A stretch of DNA of 64,000 nucleotides from Lingula anatina (GCF_001039355.2 NW_019775468.1:221620-285619); one strand, 5' to 3'. Shown: positions 50,142-61,845, numbered from the stretch's first letter. The notes: generated from the sequence alone by a model not told the origin. Numbers and translations are program-made.

Positions 50142-52076
50142 GTGCATTGTGTGTGTGTGTGTGCATTTATTATTATTTTGTCATCATTTTGAGCGAAAAG
50201 GAAATATGGTTTTAAATTTAAATTGTTAAATTTGAATTGTTGTCCATATAAGTCAGTAAATTATCCATAAGAAATGTTTTACATCACTCAGATGTTGAAA
50301 GATTACGCTGAAACCAAACAATTAAAGTAAATAGCAAAAAGTGACAATATACTAATGTTTCCAGCGGCGCCACAAATAATATACTTACAGTCATACATAT
50401 AGATAAAAAAAAGTAATAGGACATGAGACCAAACCATCTGTTACCTGTACATACCCCATGGTACGTACAGTGACAAGTGCGCCTGTTGCCTTTAACGTTC
50501 ATCAAGTGTTGCCTAACGGTAACAAGCCCTATTTTCAGGTGGTTTCAGACGCAACGCGCTCTTTTAGTATAAAAATATCATAACACGTTTACCTGATTTT
50601 CAGCGTTGCCAATCACGGGCCAGACAACCACACGACAACACATATCCACATACGGTACAATAAATTAAGGAAAACAAAATGTGTACTCTTGATTGGTGCT
50701 GTGAACCTTTATCACACACGCCGCTAGTGCTGAAATAGGACTAATTAAGGACAGTTACAAATATCAACAGCACTTATATTTATATCCCATCAGGTGTATC
50801 CAGTATTGTCAGAAGGAAGGTTATGTCCTAGCCGCTCTGAAGGACGGAGACACGTGCTACTGTGGCCGAGCTGACGTCAACTACAAGAAATACGGTACCA
50901 AGAAATGTAAAACCAAATGCGCAGGAGACGATGCGCAGATCTGTGGAGAGGAAGATGAGGTGTCAGTTTATAACGGTGAGTGACGTGACGTCATACGGAA
51001 GGCACCCTGCACTACATCCTGCACTTGCATTTTGTTACAGTATCATATGCGTACGGTACCTTTTGCTTTCTGACCAATGATTATAGATGTTACTCAGGGA
51101 AGGCAATGGAGAATAACAAATAGATTTATAAATTGTTTTTTGGGTTGTACAGTAAAGCAATTTCTTACAGACTATCAGTTTACGTTTGGATATCAAATAT
51201 ATACATTTAGGATTCTTAGAACTTCTAGGGACCTGAAGAAACCATTCTTCTACAGTGATGAAGTTTCTTGCATATATAAAAAGTGGTTTAAGTTTCACCT
51301 TTTATTTTATCGCGTTAATTGTTTACAGTGTCAGCAACAGTGGCGACCTCTGGCGCACTTGCAGGTACGTTTATGTGTTCATGTGTTTTTTTTCAAAAAG
51401 ATTATTTGTATCATAAATGACATTTTAAATAATAACCAGATTTTGGCTGTAAAAGAACATTAATCCCGCGGAAAGTTCAGAATGCCGGCGGCCTAAATGA
51501 AGACTTAGGGTGCATTCTCAGAGATTTAGATCGATCCAGAGATTAAGATTTAGATCGACCTAACTTCCTGAGGGTTCACGCTAAATTGCAGTCAGCCGAG
51601 CGCGCACCATAGTTAATTACCCTCTTACAGCTTTTAGTAGGCGGGACAGACGCTTAAGCCGGCTTAGCTGACAGTAATCTAGTGAGACTCCCCACAGGGA
51701 TAGATCGATCTAAAATCTATGGGAATGGGGTTTTAAACTATCCTATCAAAAAAAGAGCATACAAAGTTAAAGTGCAACCACGACTTAACAAAGAAAAGCG
51801 GACATTTTCCTCTCAATGTACATCGAAGTAATGGGCACATGGAGTTTCTAAGGGCTTTTTTTTTTAAAATTCAGCTTCCCTTTTTTATTTAGGAATTAAG
51901 TTGCAATTTAAATTTTACTCGATTTGAATGCAGTGCATTTAGTTTTGACGATATTCCATTGTATTGTTTATAAACAAATAGACCTATTGAAAACTGAAGG
52001 CTGCCGCAGCACACTTTGCCATTTTTTTTACTTTCAACTAAACTAAAGTATAGAGAGTTTATAAGTGAGTAAACAA

Positions 52077-52126
<50 letters not shown>

Positions 52127-53874
52127 CACAAAGAGTGTCCCAAGATCCCTTCCATACCAAACGGCGAGATCAAGCAGGGTATGGTCCTGGCGGACGGCGC
52201 CATGATAACGTTCAGGTGTAATGACGGCCACAGGTTGTGCGGGCCCAGGACACTCACCTGTGTCACGCCACCTATGGGGAAGCCTGTCTGGGACCAAGCC
52301 TTGCCTACTTGTGAACGTAAGTGGTTCCTTGGTGAAGTGATTTTCTGCATTTTATCATATTCTTTTCGTATGAATCAATTGACGTGATGCGGTTTCTTGA
52401 AAATGAAAATGCGTTTGCGTGACATGTTCATAGATAACGAATATTCCTTTCTATGTAAAAAAAGAGAAAAACTTATGCTAATGGAATTATATTTTTACAA
52501 TTCTATCACACACAAAGTTCAGCCAAATAAACATTACAGAATGATAGGATGATGTACAGTTTGTATTTTCCGATATGTATGTAATACTAAGAGTTGGAGG
52601 GGGGAGGGCTTGCAAAATCACATTACAGTTAAACAAATACAACCAAATATTTTTTATAAAAAGCAGACGCTTTCTTACTCAGATAAAATAAAGGACATCA
52701 CTTAAGATTAAAATATTCAATTTCAAAATTTCCCCTCCAGGCATTCCCGGCTATGTTGGCTGTTTTGACAATGAGGACACTGTGCCGTTCTTGTTTGATC
52801 TGAGCACTGAGTGGAGTGATGACGCCATGACAGTGGAGAAATGTATCTCAAGGTGTTCCACAGAGGGGTTCAGCTTTGCAGGTACGCCAACAGCTTTCAT
52901 TCGTTAACAGCACTTTCAAGACAGGTTTTATTTATATACTTCTTGTGCCCATTGCAAGAATTAGACGAGGAAACCAAAGTGGTGTAAATATTCTTCATTT
53001 TGGAATAAATTTGAAAATAAATATAAGCAAGAATGACGGTAAATATATAGTTCATTTGGCTCCATTTTTGAATAAAGATGAGATAATCAAAAATACCAGA
53101 ACAATTGCCAGTTGGGATTCGATGAAAAAAACTGTCTACGCAACCCTTTGCAGCTGTTTTTTCGAGAAAATGAAATCTATTCATTTTTATTCAAGTTTTA
53201 AAATGACATGTGTTTCTATAGGTCTTATGGACGGAGACGAGTGTTACTGCGCCAAGACTGGTCTCAATTTCACTGCATATGGTCGTAAGCGGTGTAAGGA
53301 CAGGTGTGAGGGAGACGCTACCCAGGTGTGTGGAGAGGACGACGACCAGGTGTCCGTTTATGACGGTATGTTGGTTTTCAATTTTTCAGGTGTAATATCT
53401 CTGTAATATCTGTAATATCTTTTAATAGTTAAGACTATCAATAATATATTGCAGTTTTTCTTGATAGGTTATGAATTTGAAATATTTATCGTGTGTAGTC
53501 ATCATAATGCCAAGAAAATGAAATAAGCTTGGGTTAAATAAGTCAGATTTTCTTACATGAATCTCATAAAATTTAGTCCTGTAAACTCTGTAGTCAGTTA
53601 ATCAACATCACATCAAGACAATAACGCAGGTTGACAGGAATATAGTACTTTAGTGCGTACATTTGTACAGTACATGTGCAAGATCAGATAGCATATTTTA
53701 TGGTAATGGTAAGCCTTATGTTTTCTTTGACCTAAGGCCATGCACTGGTTTGCGTGCGTTTTACATTATAATTGCACAATTATAACTTGAATTTCTTCTG
53801 ATTGTTATATTGTAGTGGTTTGGTACAACATGGTGTTCAATGCTGGCAACGGAACGGCCCCTCTCATTGGTTGA
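48531..53874 (+). CDS. gene B: secreted WSC-sushi-WSC protein, 304 aa, 9 exons
   Basis: Exons: 48531-48578, 49449-49470 (22 nt micro-exon), 49985-50084, 50794-50975, 51329-51364, 52134-52316, 52741-52881, 53222-53365, 53816-53874. The total of 915 nt closes in frame with a TGA stop. Protein: signal peptide 1-16 (MKFPIFCVGFLLVLSK), a basic segment RSRR at 17-20, WSC domain 25-117 (IPGYLGCY start, CYCG and CAGDDAQICG core, VSVYN end), an 11-residue Ala/Thr linker, one sushi/CCP module 131-190, a second WSC 192-285, and a short tail ending TAPLIG. No membrane segment, so secreted. WSC domains bind carbohydrate in fungal and plant-interacting proteins and occur in animal Kremen and polycystin-1; sushi modules are protein-binding. 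Intron phases are 1 around modules and 2 inside WSC1. Function is not known; extracellular glycan recognition is an inference. Confidence 0.85.
48866..49111. mobile_element. mariner-type MITE in gene B intron 1
   Basis: Ends CAGAGGGGTGACA (48866) and TGTCACCCCTCTG (ending 49111) are perfect inverted repeats flanked on both sides by TA, the Tc1/mariner target duplication. It is 246 bp long with no coding capacity. Confidence 0.75.
49572..49644. mobile_element. right-arm fragment of the family 2 MITE
   Basis: TTAAGCTGATTGC...GTCCCCTCAGAG...TATGGGAATGGGG matches the right arms of the elements at 1462 and 51512. Confidence 0.5.
49705..49899. mobile_element. MITE with about 55 bp inverted ends (family 3), gene B intron 2
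   Basis: The left arm (…GGACTAACAGATCCGCGGATC AAATATGGCC) matches the reverse complement of the right arm (AACAGAGCCGAGGATC AAATACGGCC). A second copy lies in gene D at 62511-62690. It ends about 85 bp before a gene B exon. Confidence 0.75.
50088..50162. repeat. (GT)n/(CGTG)n microsatellite next to a gene B donor
   Basis: Begins within a few bases of the donor AAA|gtaggt at 50084/50085 and includes about eight GTGC units flanked by GT repeats. Confidence 0.9.
51512..51730. mobile_element. foldback-type MITE, family 2, gene B intron 5
   Basis: Arms of about 75 bp are inverted relative to each other (left GAGATTTAGATCGATCCAGAG, right with AGATCGATCTAAAATCTAT). The right arm matches the family 2 elements at 1462 and 49572. 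No coding capacity. Confidence 0.65.
52078..52126. repeat. (TTA)n microsatellite directly before the sushi exon acceptor
   Basis: About 16 TTA units run to within 8 bp of the acceptor (cacaaag|AG) of the gene B sushi exon, occupying the place of the polypyrimidine tract. Confidence 0.9.
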
Positions 53875-53937
53875 TAATGAAACGGAACCTCTCATTGGTT
53901 GATAATGAAACGGAACCCCTCATTGGTTGATAACGCA
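53860..53937 (+). repeat. 28 bp tandem repeat (about 2.7 copies) across the gene B stop codon
   Basis: CTCATTGGTTGATAA begins at 53863, 53891 and 53919. The first copy encodes the terminal Leu-Ile-Gly and the TGA stop; the next copies follow in the 3'UTR. Each unit also carries ATTGG, an inverted CCAAT motif. Confidence 0.85.
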
Positions 53938-54055
53938 GAAATAACCACCATAGCTGTCGTAGTAACGTAGTAACTAATTGATGTTGGAATTTCAAATGAC
54001 GCATGGTTTTTCTGGTTGTTACTTTGTAACGGAGCAATAATTAGGCACTTATGTG

Positions 54056-54061
54056 AATAAA
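54056..54061 (+). terminator. poly(A) signal of gene B
   Basis: AATAAA lies 182 bp after the gene B stop and is the first such signal downstream. Confidence 0.6.
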
Positions 54062-54756
54062 ATGAAAAAAATTCTTTTCATTGCATTGTCTTTCCTTCTA
54101 TACCAGTTACCACAAATGAAATTTGATATATGCAGTGCAAGAAGGGATGTCCATCGCACAGAAATGCGGTAATATGTTACGCGTGCTAGAACAACTTTTA
54201 GGATTACAAATACTAGATATGAAATTCATTAAATGAGACCGGTCTTCACTGGTGTATACAGGTTATCAAGAAAGGTGGGACAATCTTCTGTTTCCGGTGT
54301 AACGTGACAGAGAGTCCCCCATAACAGGGAGTCTGCTTCCCATTCATTTGTACAGGTGAGCCTCGCCCTAGGTTTTGACTCACTTAGGTCGGACTAACCC
54401 TAACCATTATAACTATATGGAGGGCGGACATTCTGTTACACGGACCCTCAGTTTCTTTACATCGGCTTTTGTTTCCACCCCCTCCCTATCCCCGTGCCAC
54501 CTCCGTCTATAATACTAGAGGTATATGGAATATAGTTCTGTGGGCCTCAAACCATTTCCCCTCGTCTGGTAGTGGAGATTTCACTACAGGTAAGACAAAA
54601 AACATGCCACCCTTTGGATCTGACTACAGTGTTCTTATTTATCCAGAAAGAAATTATGCATTTCAATAATTCGTGAGTTATGTTTACGATGGTGGCATCA
54701 TAGCAAGAAGAGGAACAAAAAATGACATATTCCAAATAATTACTCTTACAAAACCT
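54062..54756. other. intergenic DNA between convergent genes B and C, with a possible degraded MITE
   Basis: No gene was seen. GTGTAACGTGACAGAGAGTC near 54298 and the reverse complement of the sequence near 54443 (GTGTAACAGAATGTCC) are similar and may be diverged inverted ends of an element of about 150 bp. Confidence 0.4.
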
Positions 54757-54762
54757 TTTATT
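54757..54762 (-). terminator. poly(A) signal of gene C
   Basis: TTTATT on the + strand reads AATAAA on the minus strand, 106 bp after the gene C stop. Confidence 0.6.
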
Positions 54763-54867
54763 CGGTCGGATATCTTGCTTACAGCTCAGTTTCTGTCAAT
54801 TCTCAAACCATACTACTGATACCAATGACCTATCATATCATCTATGTCTAGCTTATGGCATCCCTGT

Positions 54868-57698
54868 CTAACCAATTAGGGAACCCATTCCTGGATCTAC
54901 GATTTCACCGGATCCCTCACCGGATCCAGGCTCCTCCGTGCTAGAAATGAGAGAGGGGGTTGGCGCTTTGGGAGTTGGTGTGGCTTTAGCTGTTGTTGGC
55001 TTCATTGGTTCTGGAGTTGGCTTCTCGGTAGTGGGTTCTGGTGTTGTTGGGGCAATAGTTGTTACCTTCACGTTCACTGCAAATATTCAAATACAGATTA
55101 TAAAACAGTAACAAAGCGCTATATGAATTTTGGACAAAAAAGGAGTTGTGCTTGTGTAGCAAATGTGTGCCACGGCTTGTGAACCGTTTCCAGTAGTTTC
55201 CTTTAATGTTGTTTCGAAATAACAAAATATAATAGTCCTTTAATGTTATGGTATACCATTAGTTATAACTTACGCTGGTAAATGGAGAGTTTCTTGTAGT
55301 CTCCGCAGATCTGGGTGCTGTTGCCCTTACACTTGTCGTTGCAGACTGAGGCAGCCCCGGCGTCATACAGAAGTTCGTTATTACCACAGTGACAGATGTT
55401 GCCGTACTCCAGAGCTGACATTAATAGAAAACTTATTTATATATCTGTAAAATAAGTACATCGTGTCCCTCTACTTATGGACGTATTAGTGAATACAACT
55501 CTTTTTGCACATTATCAACACTCGTAAACGCAATGAAATCATAAAGCATATGCTCCAGACGACCCGTTTCAAGGCGATATTTGACATGTTCATACACACC
55601 ACGTCTATTTACCTGCATAATTGTATTCCAGTCCTTTACAGTGTTTGATACACTTGGTAGCGGTCATGAAGTCTGTCGTCCACACTGTGGAGGGATCAAA
55701 CTTCATCTCTGGGTATCGTTCTCTGAAGCAGCCCAGGTACCCTGGGATTACTGAATTAGGAAAACATAAACAATGAATGTGTGAATAGGTTATGCCAATG
55801 CTCAGGTTCTTTGGTGAAAGAGCTACCTTTAAAACATAACTTTAAAGATAACTTTTGATTACTGAGAACACCATGAATAGCTGCTTTAACTGTCTGTCAC
55901 GTGACAGGGTACCTTCGCAGACAGGAGCGGGTCTGTTCCACGTGGGGTCGGTCTGGTCATCTTTCTGGACACAGGTCAGTCTAGAATAGCCAAGGCGGAC
56001 GGTCCCGTCATTGCAGGTGACGCTGACAGCGCCCTCTGGGAAAGTCAGGTTGTTCACGGAAGAGCTGCCATAGACGATTCTGCCATTAGGAATGTTCAGC
56101 TTGGGACACGTGATCTCTGGAAGACGATGACGTCATGATATCAATGAATGTGTACATTTTATATCAGACATAAGGTTTTTAAAAATGTCGTGTAAGGGCA
56201 TTTTCAACATGTGTATTACGTTTTACAAAAAAAGTACAACCTGGTCAAAAAAGTACAGAAATTAATTCACGAAGTATAATTGTTTTCATTTTTACCATAT
56301 CGTAAATTTCCAATGATTATACTTACTTGTCAATCCAGTGAATGAAGACATAGTTACTGAAAAATATGAATTTTTTTATATGCATTTTGAACGAGTAATA
56401 CATCAGTTTAATATTTCAATATCGATAGATTTCAACATGCACGAATACTACATGAGTTTACATATGTCTTGGATGTGCTTTAGACTGGATATGTTTTATA
56501 CAACTGCTGTTTGGAAACCGATGTACTACACCACATTTCAGCTTTACTACTGTTCGAAACCTGATATTGTAGTTCTGTATACTGGCCTGGGTTTCAGAAC
56601 ACACTGTCTGTAACTTACTTCTACTATACACACAAATTGCCGTTCTGCACTAGAAATACTAGGTTGATAACAGAGATGAGTTCACAGTAAAGTGTGATAT
56701 TGTGGGTGAACAAGGGACTGACACACTGCATAGATATGATAAAAAATATGTATGCTCAGTTGTCAATACCTATGCTCTTACTATGAATTGTGAAATCCTA
56801 GTTCAAGTGTTAATATTTCACATTTACCGTCATACACCGAGACGACATTATAATCTCCCCCACAGTACTGGTCTCTGTCTCCATAGCAGGTGGTCCTGCA
56901 GTAGCGGGCACCTTTCAGTGGAGCACCGTTCACGGTGAGATTAAGTGACTTCATCCCGCAGTAACAGTAGCGGCCAACCTTCAAACCAGCCAGCTCAAAA
57001 CCAGACTCTTTGCAGAAAGCGAGGCACCTAGAAGATGGAAATGATGCTTAGCTGTGACTAACGGACGTGTATTAGGTGAACCTTTCTGATTTTATTATGT
57101 GAGACGATGCTTTAAAGAAATTGCGCACCGACATCCTACTATATATGCAAATACTGAAGGGAAAACTTGCTATTGCCAATTTTTGCAACACTAAAATGAG
57201 GTAGGTTGGTATTCAAGCGTTATGTAATATTCAAAATTTCTCAAAGTAGGCCCTACTGAATTTTCTTTTCATTTAAAGTATATACATATACTTTTCTAAA
57301 TCAAAATGTTTAGAGAGCAAAATATATGTGATGACTTGCTTTGTGGTGGTCATTTCGTAGTCCCTCCATCTGTTCTTGCTGCTAAAGATGTTCACCAGAT
57401 TGTTGCTATAGTAACCGTCTCTAAAGCAACCCAAATATCCAGGGATAGCTGCAATGGTAAACATTCTTCATGTTCATAGTACATAATAAGAGATTTACGA
57501 AAGCGTGGCCAAAGTAATATTGCGCAATATATCATAAAGGGGAAGTGCCGAGTTTGTGGCCGTTAAGAAGAATCCAAGAGCAGGAAGCAAAAAAGGCTTC
57601 ACACGTTCGTTAGAACGTGCCGGTACGCAGCACATCTTACCTGTCGTTAACAGAATACACTACTCAGTATCTTATATATACCTAACCTTATACCTACC

Positions 57699-57735
<37 letters not shown>

Positions 57736-60512
57736 AATAGAAATCACGTGTTCCCATGCCACATGTCATGTGTCTCCCAACACTTAGTGTATGATTATCA
57801 GAGCGTTTACTAGAGTACTACTCACTAGGCATATGACCTAGTGGACAGTGAAGTATAAGTCAACTATACTAGACACCTTCACTTGTGAGTTGGGAGTTGG
57901 TGTGTGTAGGCTGGACAGATGAGCAGTAGAGGAAGAGTTTGCCAGCATGGCACAGCCTCCACTTGTGACCACACTGACAAGTTGAGGATTGAGCTAAAAC
58001 AGTACTACCTCACAGTTGAGTTTCTACATGGGCAGCTAGTATATATAGTGACACACAATTGCAACAATGTAAGTTTACATTGTATTTCACAAGTATACCC
58101 TTTGTCTTAAATACGTACGTTCACATTTCCCAAGTGACTGGCTCCACATAGCGTTTCCCTTGGCATCAGGAACGCACTGAGCAGATTTAGCGCCGTTCTT
58201 TACGACGGAGCCGTAGTTGCACTGAAGTCTTGCAGAGTCTCCGATCAGCGTGATGTTGTTGACCTTCTTGCTGTGGACCAAAGTGCCAGTGCCGGGATCC
58301 ACTTTAGGACAATGAACCACTGAAGATGGAAGGATAATACGGTAAATACTTGATTATTTCAAACGTCACATTCAATCTAGTATTTTTCAAGATTTATCAT
58401 TTTCATTTATTCAAAAATGTACTTTCTGACATGAAAACAACTCACTCAACTTTTGAGTCAATATTGTTTATGTTTTACAAACAAAGCTTTCGTTTTGAGC
58501 ATCTTTTTTTGCAATTTGTGATAAGCGTCATGGAAGTATAACTGGGAGATACACTTCCATTACATGGTTGGGTCAAGCAGGGAATGTAGTCTACAACTTT
58601 AACTGTAAATAGACTTTGTAAATTGGTTGGACCTCTCCCATGTGCCCCAATTACAACAATATCATTCTATTGAAAAATATGTGGTTAATACCTACATGGG
58701 ATATTTCCACTGAGAGCTGTCGCCTTGACTGAAAGAAAATATTAGAAATTTGTGTTAAACATAAGTATAATGCTTGGGATATATCATGATAAGTCATCAC
58801 TAAACATATCAACTAATCAGTTAGTTCCAATGGGCGGACGTGATTTTAAGGTTGGGGGTTCTAACAGACTAACAATATTGTCTTTCGGGAAATAAGGGCA
58901 AAATTTGGTCAACGATATTTTTAAGCAAGAAACGAACCAACTGTATGTCGCCCGGAGATACTCACTGCTGTCTACGGACAAACTGTATACTCACTGCTGT
59001 ATACGGACAGGACTCTGTCACCTCCACAGACCTGAGACTTGTCTCCGCTACATCTACAGTTGGTAATTAATAAATAAAATAATTTTAGATAGAAGCTTCT
59101 ATCACTGAAGTCAAGTGCACTTTCAGATTTAATGTTTTCAATCGACCAAGAAACCCAGACCTGAAAACGATGATACTACACCTCACCACGCCCTAGACGA
59201 TTTCCCAAAATGCATTTCTGTACATTTCTTTTTTGTAAGTTTTCTGATTTCTTGTATGTACTTCTGTCCATCTGAATATATTTTTCTGAGTTTTATTATA
59301 CCTGTTCGTGCATGACGTGGAGTTGCCGAACTGTTTATATTTGATGCCTTCTTTGTGGCAGAAACACTCGTTGTTGTCTCTCAGCATAGCAAGGTCAAGG
59401 CCGTACTTGGAGCAGAAAGATATACATCTGGGAAAAAACAGTAAGATACGTTTAAAAATTAAATGGTAAATGAAAAAAGAAGAGTTTCCATTTGACATGG
59501 CGCAATATATCAAGTGTTGAAATATTAAACTGATGCGAGTTGAAATTAATTCACTTTTTGTATGCATATTAATGGTAATTAACTTGAGTTAATATATGTA
59601 TTGCAATCCAAAAATATTAGGTAGATGAAATCTCAATAACAATATGAAATTAGTATTACGCACTCTTTTCTTTCATTTTTAAATGCAAGCATTATAGCAG
59701 ATATCAGTACACAACAGGTGTTAAGGCGTCTTAAGGATTGGTGTACCTAGGTACTGTCATGTGGATACTGTCTGACCACGTCCTTTCAGCTGCTCTGGTC
59801 ATTAGGCCATAGTAGTCTCTGTAACAGCCCTCATAGCCGCTGAAATCTACAACAATAGTGAAAGAAGATTGTTTGTACTGTTAGAGGTGAGAGGCCCTAT
59901 TTCAGTCTGTACTGGCAAATACACTGGGGGAATGGCGGGGGTCATTTTGGTTTATCATAACCCAAACGAAGACTGCAAATTGTGAACTATACAGAAATTT
60001 TATAAAACAATTCTACCAACTGCCCGCTTGACGTCTGTGGGCATTGCTATATGTTACACAAAGCACCTGTTATATTCCCATAACTTAATGCCTAATTCTA
60101 TCCCCGCTACCAAGTTTAAAGATAATCCAACATATACGACACGATTATGAAGCGCATGTTATATAGAATCTCTGACACAGAGCCTAATAGCAATGCCCAT
60201 TGCACCTTTTATAAATAGGTTCTGTCGTAAATAATTTCTCCCTAAAATAATAAGTGACCATACCTTTACACATTTCGGTCATAGTGTCATTCCAGGAGCA
60301 GCCATCTTCACCTTGGACGTCACGTACACAGCCCAGAGTCTTTGGGTTGTCCAAGTATTTGCCGTCATCGCAGCCAAAACGTGCGATTTTTCTGGTTGGA
60401 AAGAACCACTGTCCGCCTGTCGTGGTGTTCAGGTCGGGGCAGTAGCCGAAATGATCGCCATCATAACCTTAAAAAACAGCGGTTCAAAGTGAGGCTATGT
60501 TTGCGAGCGTGG

Positions 60513-60550
<38 letters not shown>

Positions 60551-61012
60551 AAGTGTTTTAAAAATGTAACAAAATAATTTGCAATATCTGATGGAGAACA
60601 AGCCCGAAGATTGAACGAAAAGATAAATATCGTATTTTATCGAAATTCTATGCAAACAACACCAAGTGTATTTAGCCTTATGTGAACAACCATACTCACA
60701 GTATTGTCTGGCGGCTTCCTAAAGGTAGGAGTGATTGGAAAAAAAGAAAAATCGAAAAATATATTAAATCTTTGTAAAGATAATTGCAATCATTGAATGT
60801 TTGTTTTTTTTTTCAGCATCTCAGTGACATAAATGTTTGTAACGAATATCTCAATACAAAGTTACTTATGTTCCTCAAAATAATGCCAACTAAAATAACG
60901 AAAACCTACTTCCAAACATAATAAGCCAAATAAAAGTGAATACAGCGTAGAAAGTCTAACTGGCACTTACGCTGGCTACGAAGCACACCGCTAACGCTAT
61001 AAGCAGCTTCAT
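54868..61012 (-). CDS. gene C: secreted CCP/WSC proteoglycan-like protein, 604 aa, 15 exons
   Basis: Exons in transcript order: 61012-60971, 60728-60710 (19 nt micro-exon), 60467-60264, 59846-59747, 59427-59302, 59053-58995, 58728-58696, 58319-58119, 57448-57340, 57027-56828, 56356-56327, 56116-55913, 55750-55613, 55414-55274, 55076-54868. They sum to 1815 nt and close in frame. Protein: signal peptide 1-14, CCP-like six-Cys module about 21-88, WSC1 90-183, linker, CCP 196-261, WSC2 263-364, linker 365-375, CCP 376-442, WSC3 444-535, then a Thr/Pro stalk and a tail with PGSGEGSGEI ending GSLIG. Ser-Gly in acidic context is a classic glycosaminoglycan attachment pattern. No membrane segment. 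Exon 9 uses a GC donor (AAA|gcaagt). It is an enlarged relative of gene B and convergent to it. The module composition suggests an extracellular glycan-binding or matrix protein; this is inferred. Confidence 0.85.
56357..56827 (-). other. gene C intron 10
   Basis: Runs from donor GACG|gtaaat to acceptor ttcag before the 30 nt linker exon. AT-rich; the plus-strand frames over it have no recognisable domain. Confidence 0.6.
57700..57733. repeat. (TG)n microsatellite in a gene C intron
   Basis: About 16 TG units between the sushi exon at 58119 and the WSC2 exon at 57448. Confidence 0.9.
58959..59009 (-). repeat. 29 bp-period tandem duplication of a gene C splice donor
   Basis: TACTCACTGCTGTCTACGGACA (58959) and TACTCACTGCTGTATACGGACA (58988) differ by one base. 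Each contains the donor AGCA|gtgagta on the minus strand. The upstream one (58995) fits the reading frame; using the other would add a TAG stop. Confidence 0.8.
60517..60549. repeat. (TG)n microsatellite in gene C intron 2
   Basis: About 16 TG units about 50 bp upstream (in gene C orientation) of the CCP exon acceptor at 60467. Confidence 0.9.
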
Positions 61013-61055
61013 GACTCGTCTTCAGATAGTGAGGTGTCTGCTATCTTCCTAAAGG

Positions 61056-61062
61056 CTTTATA
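61056..61062 (-). promoter_or_regulatory. TATA box of gene C
   Basis: TATAAAG on the minus strand lies about 45 bp before the gene C ATG, implying a 5' leader of only about 15-25 nt. Confidence 0.55.
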
Positions 61063-61740
61063 TTGTCGTCATGTAATAAAACGTGCCTTCCCCTGGGAGT
61101 GACGCATATGTCTGGATATTACGTTTACCTAGGATGGGCACAGTGTGCCGATAATGTCACGCCGTGTTGGATACCATTGGGAATATTTGACGTGATTTTA
61201 TTATGCACGTCCTTCCTGGCATATTGGTGGCGGTTTTGTGAAATGCGTGCAAAGGGGCATCACTATCCGTCCATAGGTGCCAATAGATTTCATTTACTAT
61301 GATTTTCAGTGGATTTTACCACGTCCCCATTTTTATTCTCAACATTCATATAAATATGTTAGCTAGAATAAGAAATAACTCTATTTTTCATCAGTGGTGC
61401 ATGTACGTGTCTCCAAAGTCGAGCTCAGAATTTGAAGTGCAAGTTTGATACGAATGCCTTTGGTTGGTACATGTATTCTGCTAATTTTGATGAGTAAATT
61501 GTTACATTTAGATAAGAATTACGTTAAGTGCAATCATACCGTTACATACTAGTAAACCAAAAGCAAAAAAAAGGAAAAATGAAGTCCAATTTCAAATGCC
61601 TTTATACCAAATACACATTTTATATATAGTGCACACTTCATACTTCTAACGTCTGGAACTAGATATGAACGTCCTGGCAAGCAAACAATGCGACGTTAAC
61701 ATAAAACATACATGGAAACTACATGAATACACCTTCTAAT
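61063..61740. other. intergenic DNA between genes C and D
   Basis: About 680 bp from the gene C TATA box to the gene D poly(A) signal. It should hold the gene C upstream regulatory region. No gene or repeat was recognised. Confidence 0.5.
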
Positions 61741-61743
61741 ATA

Positions 61744-61749
61744 TTTATT
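61744..61749 (-). terminator. poly(A) signal of gene D
   Basis: TTTATT on the + strand reads AATAAA on the minus strand, about 100 bp after the gene D stop. Confidence 0.55.
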
Positions 61750-61845
61750 TAACTCTATGAACATTGTTCCCAATTCAATTCGAATACATAAACTCAAAAT
61801 ATACACTTTTATAAAACCTGCAAGTAAATTTTCCACTGCTGATAA

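Noticed and set aside
52876-53406. 176-codon frame covering the second half of gene B WSC2
   Set aside because: It extends the true exon 53222-53365 into its flanking introns. In the frame of the preceding exon the intron reaches a stop soon after the donor, so intron read-through is not a viable product.
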